Assembly (NCBI GenBank): GCA_017961625.1
Contig: JAGCWY010000079.1
Span: forward strand, 1-14,030
Direction of reading: 5' to 3'
Origin: Ruminococcus sp.
Lineage (GTDB): Bacteria; Bacillota; Clostridia; Oscillospirales; Ruminococcaceae
Length of the DNA: 14,030 nt
Position numbers and translations under genes: made by a program
The notes under the pieces: generated by a model
What the model was told of the DNA's origin: nothing
Database searches by the model: none
Seen by the model: only the letters and a program-made list of their open reading frames with translations
Shown: positions 5,278 through 11,811 of the stretch, one piece after another
How positions within the stretch are numbered: position 1 is the stretch's first letter
How the letters are laid out: each line of letters begins with the position of its first letter

Positions 5278-6465
5278 ATGAGCAAGTATATTTTTACATC
5301 AGAATCCGTTACAGAGGGACATCCCGATAAAGTTGCAGACCGTATCTCAGACTCTATCCTTGACGCTTATCTTGCAAAAGATCCGGCTGCAAGAGTTGCA
5401 GCTGAGACTGTACTCAAGAACAATACCGTTATCCTCGCAGGTGAGATAAGTTCATCTGCCGAAATAGATACGGAAAAGGTTGTTCGTGACGCAATAAACA
5501 GTATCGGTTATAACAACGAAGCACTCGGCTTTGACGGTCATACTGCAGAGATAATCAATTTGCTTGACAGGCAGTCCCCCGATATTGCACAAGGCGTTGA
5601 CTCTGCCCTTGAAGTAAGAGAAGAAAACGGTACAGACATCGGTGCGGGAGATCAGGGAATAATCTTCGGATACGCTGTAAATGAGACATCCGAGCTTCTG
5701 CCGCTTCCTATCTCACTGGCACACAGACTTGCATACAGACTTACAGAAGTACGCAAGAATGGTACACTCAAATATCTCCGCCCCGACGGTAAAACTCAGG
5801 TATCTGTAATTTACGAGGACGACAAGGCTGTTGGTATTGACACTGTTCTTATCTCAACTCAGCACGATGAAGAAGTGTCACAGGAACAGCTCCGCAATGA
5901 CCTCATCGAATATGTAATCAAGCCGATTATTCCCGAAAACTGGCTCAATAACGAAGTGCGAATACTTGTAAATCCCACTGGCAGATTTGTTATAGGCGGA
6001 CCGGTAGGCGACAGCGGCCTTACAGGCAGAAAGATCATCGTTGATACCTACGGCGGAGCTGCACATCACGGAGGCGGAGCTTTCAGCGGCAAGGACTCCA
6101 CAAAGGTTGACAGAAGCGCCGCTTATGCTGCAAGATGGGCTGCAAAGAACATCGTAGCCGCAGGACTTGCAGAACGTGCAGAGATACAGCTGGCATACGC
6201 TATCGGCGTGGCTGCTCCCGTATCAATTTACGTCAATACATTCGGAACAGGCATTATTTCCGACGAAGATATACAGGCTGCCGTTTCAGAAGTATTTGAC
6301 TTCACTCCAAGCGGTATAATCAGAGAGCTGGAGCTCAGAAGGCCTGTGTTCGCACAGACCTCAGCATACGGTCACTTCGGAAGACCTGATGCGGACTTCA
6401 CATGGGAGCGTACAAACAAGGTATCCGCACTCAGAAAAGTTCTGAATGTTTCAGTGAATGCGTAA
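5278..6465 (+). CDS. metK: S-adenosylmethionine synthetase
   Basis: The 395-residue protein is full length for bacterial MetK and makes S-adenosylmethionine from methionine and ATP in the cytosol. Signatures are TSESVTEGHPDK (residues 7-18) with the active-site His15, GAGDQGIIFGYA (122-132), and the phosphate-binding DTYGG (256-260) with GGGAFSGKD (265-273). The C-terminal segment QTSAYGHFGR is also typical. AAGGAG precedes the ATG by eight bases. Upstream lies a Cys-codon leader and terminator in place of the SAM riboswitch common in Firmicutes, suggesting SAM synthesis is tied to cysteine supply. The gene ends at a bidirectional terminator shared with the convergent acetyltransferase operon. 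There are no missing catalytic residues that I can see. Confidence 0.98.
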   Translation: MSKYIFTSESVTEGHPDKVADRISDSILDAYLAKDPAARVAAETVLKNNTVILAGEISSSAEIDTEKVVRDAINSIGYNNEALGFDGHTAEIINLLDRQSPDIAQGVDSALEVREENGTDIGAGDQGIIFGYAVNETSELLPLPISLAHRLAYRLTEVRKNGTLKYLRPDGKTQVSVIYEDDKAVGIDTVLISTQHDEEVSQEQLRNDLIEYVIKPIIPENWLNNEVRILVNPTGRFVIGGPVGDSGLTGRKIIVDTYGGAAHHGGGAFSGKDSTKVDRSAAYAARWAAKNIVAAGLAERAEIQLAYAIGVAAPVSIYVNTFGTGIISDEDIQAAVSEVFDFTPSGIIRELELRRPVFAQTSAYGHFGRPDADFTWERTNKVSALRKVLNVSVNA

Positions 6466-6482
6466 GTTTATGATCAGACATA

Positions 6483-6514
6483 AAAAAGCTTCTTCAATTA
6501 CGAAGAAGCTTTTT
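6483..6514. terminator. Bidirectional terminator between metK and the convergent GNAT operon
   Basis: AAAAAGCTTCTTC (6483-6495) and GAAGAAGCTTTTT (6502-6514) are exact inverse complements with a six-base loop. The stem has a T-run on its 3' side on both strands, so it can end metK transcription from the left and the long minus-strand operon from the right. Confidence 0.92.
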
Positions 6515-6517
6515 CTT

Positions 6518-6970
6518 TTACAGCTTATACTGCATGAAATTATTATTCTTTACGAAGCCGAAATCAGTGTACAGTAAAACACCCATATCCGAAGCGGTTA
6601 TCTGAACAGTACCGCAGCCGTGTTTTCTTGCCTCATCGACTACCAGTGACAGCAGCTTTTTTGCGATACCCTGTCTTCTGTATGATTTGTCCGTGAACAT
6701 ACTTGACAGAAGCGCTATCTTACCGCTGGGGCAGCCGAAATAAGGCGGCTTTTCAACGATGGATATCCCGCTTGTTCCGATTATTTTTTCATTGTCCAGA
6801 GCTATCCACGAAATGAAAGTATTGTCTGCCATATGACGCTGATAGTAATCTTTCAGTGCAGGTCTCAGATCGATATCCTCTTTTGCCCCCTCTTCACGAA
6901 GCTGATTTATTCTCATTGTAATAAAAGTTTCAAGTTCTTTATCCGATAATCTTCTGTAAGCGATATTCAT
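6518..6970 (-). CDS. GNAT-family N-acetyltransferase (third of three)
   Basis: This 150-residue protein is a single GNAT domain. The acetyl-CoA pyrophosphate-binding motif appears as YRRQGIAKKLL (residues 97-107), preceded by the strand IALLSSMFTD and followed by YTDFGFVKNN (134-143), the usual C-terminal element. Its substrate cannot be read from sequence. GAGGTG lies about six bases before the ATG, and the upstream acetyltransferase stops nine bases earlier, so it belongs to the same operon. It is the last gene before the shared terminator. With the adjacent 188- and 211-residue GNAT proteins it forms a tandem of three. They are too different from one another to be a recent duplication, so they may act on different small molecules or proteins. 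Confidence 0.88.
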   Translation of the reverse strand: MNIAYRRLSDKELETFITMRINQLREEGAKEDIDLRPALKDYYQRHMADNTFISWIALDNEKIIGTSGISIVEKPPYFGCPSGKIALLSSMFTDKSYRRQGIAKKLLSLVVDEARKHGCGTVQITASDMGVLLYTDFGFVKNNNFMQYKL

Positions 6971-6979
6971 AAATGCACC

Positions 6980-7546
6980 TCATTTCTGTATTTCCCAGTA
7001 ACCTTTATAGGCGTATCCGTCATGTGTTCCGATCAGAAGATCTTTTGATTTTATAAAGCCGAATTTCTGAACAGCCTTTATCCTTTCCACTGCATAATCG
7101 GGGACTTTTGTTATTATCTCATCACAGTTAAACAGTTCAAAAGCAGGCGGAACTATAAGCGATATAATATCGTACAATACGCTTTCTTTCTCATAAGCAC
7201 TGCCTACGTCGAGGCGCAAAACTCCATCTCCGCTAAAGGCGTCATCGGAGTCGCGGTGAAATAACTCAACAGTGCCTATTGCCTTTGAAGCAGCTTTGTC
7301 AATGATCGTGAATCTCACAAACCACTTTGTTTCATACGATGATAACCAGAATTTTATTGCGTCAAGCATTTTCTCTTTCGTGGGATAATAGAAGTTATCT
7401 CCGTCACAGTTGTCGCTGTTGAAAAAAGGCAAGGCGTTTTTATCGCTGTAAACCTGCAGCAGATCATCTGCGTCCTGTTCCTCAACAAAGCGCAGCAGAT
7501 ACTTGTCGTCTTCAAAAGCAGGACAATTACTGTAAACATCTGTCAT
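6980..7546 (-). CDS. GNAT-family acetyltransferase, RimJ/RimL-like (second of three)
   Basis: The 188-residue protein has the layout of the RimJ/RimL-like branch of GNAT enzymes. It has an N-terminal strand YLLRFVEEQDADDLLQVYSDK, a central strand KAIGTVELFHRDS (about residues 88-100), and a C-terminal VQKFGFIKSKDL where family members have the F-G-F segment. The usual R/Q-x-x-G-x-G/A acetyl-CoA motif is not obvious; the region around LRLDVGSAYEKESVLYDII is where it should be. Either this is a divergent member or catalysis is weakened. GAGGTGATATT precedes the ATG directly after the upstream gene's stop codon, so the genes are co-transcribed. Substrate unknown. Confidence 0.8.
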   Translation of the reverse strand: MTDVYSNCPAFEDDKYLLRFVEEQDADDLLQVYSDKNALPFFNSDNCDGDNFYYPTKEKMLDAIKFWLSSYETKWFVRFTIIDKAASKAIGTVELFHRDSDDAFSGDGVLRLDVGSAYEKESVLYDIISLIVPPAFELFNCDEIITKVPDYAVERIKAVQKFGFIKSKDLLIGTHDGYAYKGYWEIQK

Positions 7547-7550
7547 AATA

Positions 7551-8186
7551 TCACCTCAGCGCTTTTCTCATTATTATGGTATTTCCGTTCTCACAAAATG
7601 TCACAAATCCGAATTTCTCATACAACTTTATCGGACCCGTAAAAGCTAATGCGTTGTTATGCCCCTGTTTCATGGGGTAAGCCTCAATAAAAGCGTACCC
7701 GTCATTTTTTGCGTCTGAGCATACTCGATCAAGCAATGCGGTTGCTATGCCATTTCCGCGGTAATCGGGAGCTATCTCAAAGCAGACCACAGATTTTATC
7801 TGTCCTTTTTCCTGACAGCCCACAGGCTTTTCATCGGAAGGCACGTTGTCAAGATCAAACTCTCCTACACGATAATAATTCATTCTGTCATTAGCATTGC
7901 ACCAGCCTACAACCAAACCGTCAGCAAAAGCCAGATAGCCTTTTATCGTACCTGCTCTCACCATTTTAACAGCTGATTCCCGCAGCGCCCGTTTCCAGTT
8001 TTCTGCTCCTCCACCGTATATTTCGGACTTTGCGAATAATTCAGAATCTATCTGTTCCTTGCTCATATTGAACGCATTGCAGTAGCAGGGATAATAAGGT
8101 GAACCGTCCGAAAAAGCTCTATTATCAAAAAAGTCAAAGTATACTTCTTCTAATTCTGGAGTTAAGGCTTTTATTTCTATATTCAT
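7551..8186 (-). CDS. GNAT-family N-acetyltransferase (first of three)
   Basis: The 211-residue protein carries a clear GNAT acetyl-CoA-binding motif, YRGNGIATALL (residues 142-152), following the strand SVVCFEIAPD and ending with the element YEKFGFVTF. The N-terminal YYPCYCNAF (31-39) is a cysteine/aromatic segment seen in a subgroup of GNAT proteins. I chose the ATG at 8186 because AGGAAAGG precedes it by nine bases. An upstream in-frame ATG at 8216, overlapping the stop of the preceding gene as ATGA, would add ten residues and cannot be excluded. Its place directly after two cysteine-cluster miniproteins suggests a shared function, possibly acetylation of a thiol or amino acid, but substrate evidence is lacking. 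Confidence 0.86.
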   Translation of the reverse strand: MNIEIKALTPELEEVYFDFFDNRAFSDGSPYYPCYCNAFNMSKEQIDSELFAKSEIYGGGAENWKRALRESAVKMVRAGTIKGYLAFADGLVVGWCNANDRMNYYRVGEFDLDNVPSDEKPVGCQEKGQIKSVVCFEIAPDYRGNGIATALLDRVCSDAKNDGYAFIEAYPMKQGHNNALAFTGPIKLYEKFGFVTFCENGNTIIMRKALR

Positions 8187-8212
8187 TCGTTCCATCCTTT
8201 CCTGACATCGCC

Positions 8213-8410
8213 TCATCTGTAATCTTCGGAAACATCCTCAAAAGAACGCTCTCCACGAATATATGCTTCATAGGCGACTTCCGCATCTTTGCCGTGAAAT
8301 ACAGTGCAGATACCACACATATCACAGTCTGCTATACATGGAAATCTTTCTTTGATATAGTTCCTGCGTTCTTTTGCAGTAGAATTTAAAATATCAGGTG
8401 CTGTAATCAT
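8213..8410 (-). CDS. Four-cysteine miniprotein B
   Basis: The 65-residue protein has the cysteine cluster FPCIADCDMCGIC (Cys25, 29, 32, 35), spacing C-x3-C-x2-C-x2-C, between a basic helix (STAKERRNYIKE, residues 10-21) and a C-terminal helix-turn (YEAYIRGERSFEDVSEDY, 47-64). It is a clear paralogue of the 74-residue protein just upstream. I know no named family. Closely spaced cysteines suggest binding of an Fe-S cluster or zinc. GGTGA lies about seven bases before the ATG. The stop codon overlaps a possible ATG of the acetyltransferase gene, so the genes are translationally close. Function unknown; carrying metal or persulfide sulfur would fit the operon. Confidence 0.75.
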   Translation of the reverse strand: MITAPDILNSTAKERRNYIKERFPCIADCDMCGICTVFHGKDAEVAYEAYIRGERSFEDVSEDYR

Positions 8411-8421
8411 AAGCAGTCACC

Positions 8422-8646
8422 TCATTTTATAAGACGATTCTGACGGTATTGTTCCATATATGTCCTGTTGATCTCGCTGATCTCACGTTTTCCGTCAATA
8501 TAGTCCTGATATATACCGAACGGACTTCCGCCGCCCAGCCAGCATGATGAACAGTTTTCACAGCCTCCGCCGCCACAGTCCAGTGACTCCCTGATGATCT
8601 GTTCACGCTCTTCACGAGTTGTATCCTTAATCAGAATTGATCTCAT
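8422..8646 (-). CDS. Four-cysteine miniprotein A
   Basis: The 74-residue protein has the same plan as its downstream neighbour: a charged helix DTTREEREQIIRES (residues 8-21), a cluster DCGGGGCENCSSCW with Cys24, 29, 32 and 35 (C-x4-C-x2-C-x2-C), a glycine-rich turn, then YQDYIDGKREISEINRTY. AAAGGAGG, an unusually strong ribosome binding site, precedes the ATG by seven bases, suggesting higher expression than its neighbours. The next gene starts 11 bases after its stop. The two proteins align through the helix, the last three cysteines and the Y-x-x-Y-I-x-G-x-R segment, so they arose by duplication. I do not recognise the family; an Fe-S or zinc microdomain is a reasonable structural guess. 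Confidence 0.78.
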   Translation of the reverse strand: MRSILIKDTTREEREQIIRESLDCGGGGCENCSSCWLGGGSPFGIYQDYIDGKREISEINRTYMEQYRQNRLIK

Positions 8647-8678
8647 AAAAAAGCCTCCTTTATAGAATTGCTCCTGCT

Positions 8679-9266
8679 TTAAGCCAGCTCGGCATTGATA
8701 GCGTCTTCGTTTTCTGCCATTGCCTGCAAGGTCATGGTAAGCAGCTTGTCAAGCTCCCAGCCGAGCTGATCTGCACCGCGCTCAATTACTTCTCTTGAAC
8801 AGCCTGCCGCAAATCCTTTGCTCTTATACTTCTTTTTCAGGGATTTAAGCTCCATGTCCTTTGTACTTTTGGACGGACGCATCAGCGCAGCTGCCCAGAT
8901 GAGACCTGTTAGTTCGTCAGCCGCAAAAAGCACCTTTTCCATTTCATGTATCGGCTCTACGTCAATAGTCACGCCGCAGCCTACGGTTATTCCGTAGCCG
9001 TGAGAACATACTGCATGAATGATGTCCTCGCTTACTCCGCCTTCTCTCAGCAGTTCAGGAGCTTTAAGGCAGTGTTCCTCAGGATACAGTTCAAAATCAA
9101 TGTCATGGAGCAGTCCTACGATACCCCAGTATTCAGCGTTATCTTCATATCCAAGCTCTTTAGCGTACCACTTCATTGCCGCCTCCACAGTCAGGGCGTG
9201 CTGAATATGGAACGGGTCTTTGTTGTACTTTTTCAAAAGCTCAAAGGCTTCATTTCTTGTTATCAT
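8679..9266 (-). CDS. HD-domain phosphohydrolase-like protein
   Basis: The 195-residue protein has an HD hydrolase domain. An N-terminal helix contains PFHIQHALTVEAAM (His20 and His23), the signature doublet is GLLHDIDFEL (His54-Asp55), CSHGYG gives His89, and ADELTG gives Asp117, together forming the usual metal-binding set of HDIG-type proteins. Such enzymes cleave phosphoesters, often of nucleotides, but the substrate of this small stand-alone subgroup is not known to me. GTGAGG stands eight bases before the ATG, and 39 bases separate it from the rhodanese fusion gene. No separate promoter is evident, so it is probably the third gene of the patB operon. It could be a housekeeping insertion rather than a sulfur enzyme. 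Confidence 0.85.
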   Translation of the reverse strand: MITRNEAFELLKKYNKDPFHIQHALTVEAAMKWYAKELGYEDNAEYWGIVGLLHDIDFELYPEEHCLKAPELLREGGVSEDIIHAVCSHGYGITVGCGVTIDVEPIHEMEKVLFAADELTGLIWAAALMRPSKSTKDMELKSLKKKYKSKGFAAGCSREVIERGADQLGWELDKLLTMTLQAMAENEDAINAELA

Positions 9267-9305
9267 GATCTTTACCTCACTTATACTATTTTTAATATTC
9301 TTCTG

Positions 9306-10412
9306 TTATATAAACAGGCTCATATCAGATTCTTCTCCTGAGCCAATAAAAGTAGCTACACCTCCAAGTTCTACCCCGTCTATCAGTTCTTCCTGATGAA
9401 TACCCATAATATCCATCGACATCTGGCAGGCTACTATTCTAACACCGTGAGATTTTGCACTTTCAATCAGTTCTTCCAATGAACTGATACCTTTCTTTTT
9501 CATTATGCCACGTATCATTTTTGATCCTGCACCACACATATTCATACGTGACAGACCAAGCTTTGCAGTTCCTCTCGGCATCATTGCTCCGAACATTTTT
9601 TCAATAAAATTCTTGGATACTTTTATTTTTTTCGGTTTCCTGAGAATATTGAGTCCCCAAAAAGTAAAAAACATAGTTACTTTTCTTCCCATTGCTGCAG
9701 CGCCGTTCGCAATTATAAATGCAGCGATAGTCTTATCAAGATCTCCTGAAAAAACAACAAATGTCTTGTCGTTTTTTTCCTTGGCAGATGAATATTCTTT
9801 TTTGGTATCCCGTGTGATCTGAGCCTTGATAATACCATTCTCTGTTACAAGGTTATCCAGACGATTTCCTGTCCTGTCACACCAGACACGAATATCTGAT
9901 GCAAATGCATCTTCTGTGGCTTCAACACATATTGTTTCACCGATAGGCTTATCTCTCAGATAATCTGCAACTTTTACGATCGGTCCGGGACATTTTAAAT
10001 TCTTTGCATCTATCAGCACAATATTCTTTGAATTTATCCTGTTATCAGAGTTGTCAAATTTTGTTTGAGCTTCCGTCTTTTGAGTTTCTGAGCTTTTATT
10101 ATGCACAACAAGAAATGAACGATAGGCATTGTATCCACCGTCCAGTGTGGCTATATCGTATCCGCGATCAGCAAGTATCTCAGCTACCTGCTCACTCCAG
10201 TCGCCTTCGCGGCAAAACGCGACCACAGGCTTATTCTTTGGAATGGTATCCAGTTTTGAATATCCACCTGAGAACGGAATATTTATTGCTCCTTCAATCC
10301 CACTCACCAATACCTCATCAGGTTCTCGGAGGTCAAGAAGAGTGATATTATTAAAATCCAGTTTAGAAAACTCTTCAACTGTTATATGTTTAAAATTCTC
10401 TTGAGTACTCAT
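9306..10412 (-). CDS. Rhodanese-TusA-DsrE fusion protein (sulfur/persulfide relay)
   Basis: This 368-residue protein fuses three sulfur-transfer modules. Residues 8-100 are a rhodanese domain with active-site loop AFCREGDWS (Cys67). Residues 131-200 are a TusA/SirA domain with the motif KCPGPIVK (Cys141). Residues 217-368 are a DsrE/DsrF-like domain with MCGAGSKMI (Cys293) and ACQMSMDIMGI (Cys329). In related proteins the same trio is attached to a CoA-disulfide reductase-like flavoprotein; that part is absent here. It probably passes sulfane sulfur between domains in the cytosol. I chose ATG 10412 because AAGGAG lies nine bases upstream. An alternative ATG at 10433 overlaps the patB stop (TAATG) and would add seven residues. 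Co-expression with a C-S lyase suggests it handles the released sulfur. Confidence 0.9.
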   Translation of the reverse strand: MSTQENFKHITVEEFSKLDFNNITLLDLREPDEVLVSGIEGAINIPFSGGYSKLDTIPKNKPVVAFCREGDWSEQVAEILADRGYDIATLDGGYNAYRSFLVVHNKSSETQKTEAQTKFDNSDNRINSKNIVLIDAKNLKCPGPIVKVADYLRDKPIGETICVEATEDAFASDIRVWCDRTGNRLDNLVTENGIIKAQITRDTKKEYSSAKEKNDKTFVVFSGDLDKTIAAFIIANGAAAMGRKVTMFFTFWGLNILRKPKKIKVSKNFIEKMFGAMMPRGTAKLGLSRMNMCGAGSKMIRGIMKKKGISSLEELIESAKSHGVRIVACQMSMDIMGIHQEELIDGVELGGVATFIGSGEESDMSLFI

Positions 10413-10432
10413 ATTTCGATTCTCCTTAAACA

Positions 10433-11599
10433 TTATCTGCGCATTTCCTTAATGGCTGTAATAAGCCTTTCAAGTCCATCCTGCACCATGCTGTAATGGC
10501 TGGCAATGTTCATACGCAAAAAGCCTTCACCGCCGTTTCCGAACTGTGCTCCGTCAGAAAGAAACAATCCTGTCCGTTTGCGTATACTCTGTGCAAGACT
10601 GAGCCCATTATCTGTAACAACTCTCGTCCCGTCTATCCAGAGCAAATATGTCGCCTGTGAAGGAATGAGCTTCAGTTCAGGTAATTCCGCCTCTAACCCC
10701 GCTCTGACAAGCTGTTTGTTTTCAAAAAGATAATGACGTAAACTATCAAGCCATGCACCGCCCTTTTGAAAAGCTGAAACCGCCGCCGGTACCGCAAATG
10801 CATTTGCACCGTCTATCCTCTGAGAATGCAAGCCTTCTTTCATTCGCCGCCTGATCGTTTTGTCGGGGATTACTATGGCTGAGGTATGCAGTCCTGCAAG
10901 ATTAAATGCTTTTGTCGGAGAAATACAGGTCACGCTGTTACCGGCATTTTCAGACGCAGCAGCCAGATACGGGACATAATTTATATCGGGATCTGTAATA
11001 TCACAGTGTATCTCATCAGAGACAACAATAACATCGTTTTTCCTTGCGAGACTGCCAATAGCAGCCAGAACATCTCTGCCCCAGATATTTCCGGTAGGAT
11101 TATGCGGATTGCTGAGAATAAGCATTTTGGTTCTGCTATTACTTATCTGCCACTCAAGAAGCTTATGATCTATCCGATATTCATTTCCGTCATAGATAAG
11201 AGGACATTCAAGTACAGAACGTCCGTTGCTGAGAATACAGTCATAAAAACAGTTGTAAACAGGAGAAAGCAGCACTACATTATCACCGATATTCGTAAGC
11301 TCACGAATACAAGTGCATATGGTTGGCAATACACCTGGACTGAACAACATTTGCTGCCTTTCAAACTTCAAATTATGCCGTGACTGCCACCATTCAATAT
11401 ATGCCTGATACCATTCATCAGGCAGAACAGAATAACCGAAAATACCGTTTGTCAGCCTTTTCTGCAATTCCTCAAGTATCTCAGGCGCCGCCAAAAAATC
11501 CATGTCCGCCACCCACATAGGCAGCTCATTTTGCAATGTATTCCATTTCAGTGAATTAGTACCGCTACGATCAGTCACATGATCAAAATCATACTTCAT
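10433..11599 (-). CDS. patB: PLP-dependent cystathionine beta-lyase / cysteine desulfhydrase, MalY/PatB family
   Basis: The 388-residue protein is a fold-type I aminotransferase-like C-S lyase of the MalY/PatB family. It contains the N-terminal PMWVADMDF (residues 27-35), SNPHNPTG (163-170), the PLP-contacting SDEIHCD (194-200), the Schiff-base lysine in SPTKAFNLAGLH (Lys230) and a late FLRMNIA with the carboxylate-binding Arg. Such enzymes cleave cystathionine, cystine or cysteine to pyruvate, ammonia and a thiol or sulfide. Substrate preference cannot be read here. GGGG lies about 13 bases before the ATG, somewhat far. It is the first gene of the minus-strand operon and its stop nearly touches the rhodanese fusion, which would receive sulfur at persulfide level. 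The symbol marks the family, not a proven orthologue. Confidence 0.9.
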   Translation of the reverse strand: MKYDFDHVTDRSGTNSLKWNTLQNELPMWVADMDFLAAPEILEELQKRLTNGIFGYSVLPDEWYQAYIEWWQSRHNLKFERQQMLFSPGVLPTICTCIRELTNIGDNVVLLSPVYNCFYDCILSNGRSVLECPLIYDGNEYRIDHKLLEWQISNSRTKMLILSNPHNPTGNIWGRDVLAAIGSLARKNDVIVVSDEIHCDITDPDINYVPYLAAASENAGNSVTCISPTKAFNLAGLHTSAIVIPDKTIRRRMKEGLHSQRIDGANAFAVPAAVSAFQKGGAWLDSLRHYLFENKQLVRAGLEAELPELKLIPSQATYLLWIDGTRVVTDNGLSLAQSIRKRTGLFLSDGAQFGNGGEGFLRMNIASHYSMVQDGLERLITAIKEMRR

Positions 11600-11699
11600 A
11601 GGTCATTTGAGACCCCTTTCTATGGAGGTTTTTTCTGTAAAATTGTCAAGCATATTGTAATATGTCGGATAAGCATATATAAACTATGTATTTAATATG

Positions 11700-11728
11700 A
11701 TTATATATCGCAGCCAGGGATTTGTCAA
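11700..11728 (-). promoter_or_regulatory. Promoter of the patB operon
   Basis: On the minus strand TTGACA (11728-11723) and TATAAT (11705-11700) are both perfect, with a 17-base spacer. The 14 bases GATATATAATCATA around the -10 box are identical to those around the tcdA -10 box, suggesting a shared regulator. The 5' untranslated region is about 95 bases. It includes a short ORF at 11676-11620 without a good ribosome binding site, and a CCTC segment (11628-11625) that could mask the GGGG of the patB ribosome binding site. Confidence 0.82.
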
Positions 11729-11765
11729 TAACAAACATATAGAAACACATACGATCAGCAATAAA

Positions 11766-11796
11766 CAGCACCGCAAGCGATATGCCTGCGGTGCTG
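11766..11796 (-). terminator. Terminator of the binding-protein gene
   Basis: CAGCACCGCA and TGCGGTGCTG (11796-11787 and 11775-11766, minus strand) form a perfect ten-pair stem with an 11-base loop, followed on the minus strand by TTTATT. The U-tract is modest. It separates the lipoprotein gene from patB, which has its own promoter just downstream. Confidence 0.78.
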
Positions 11797-11811
11797 TCCA
11801 ACAAAGAGTGT

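Noticed and set aside
820..11599. Ergothioneine biosynthesis cluster (GCL, EgtC-like hydrolase, PLP lyase, rhodanese)
   Set aside because: The key histidine methyltransferase EgtD and the oxygenase EgtB are absent, and the genes lie in separate, oppositely oriented operons. Only the single-enzyme resemblance to EgtA and EgtC was kept.
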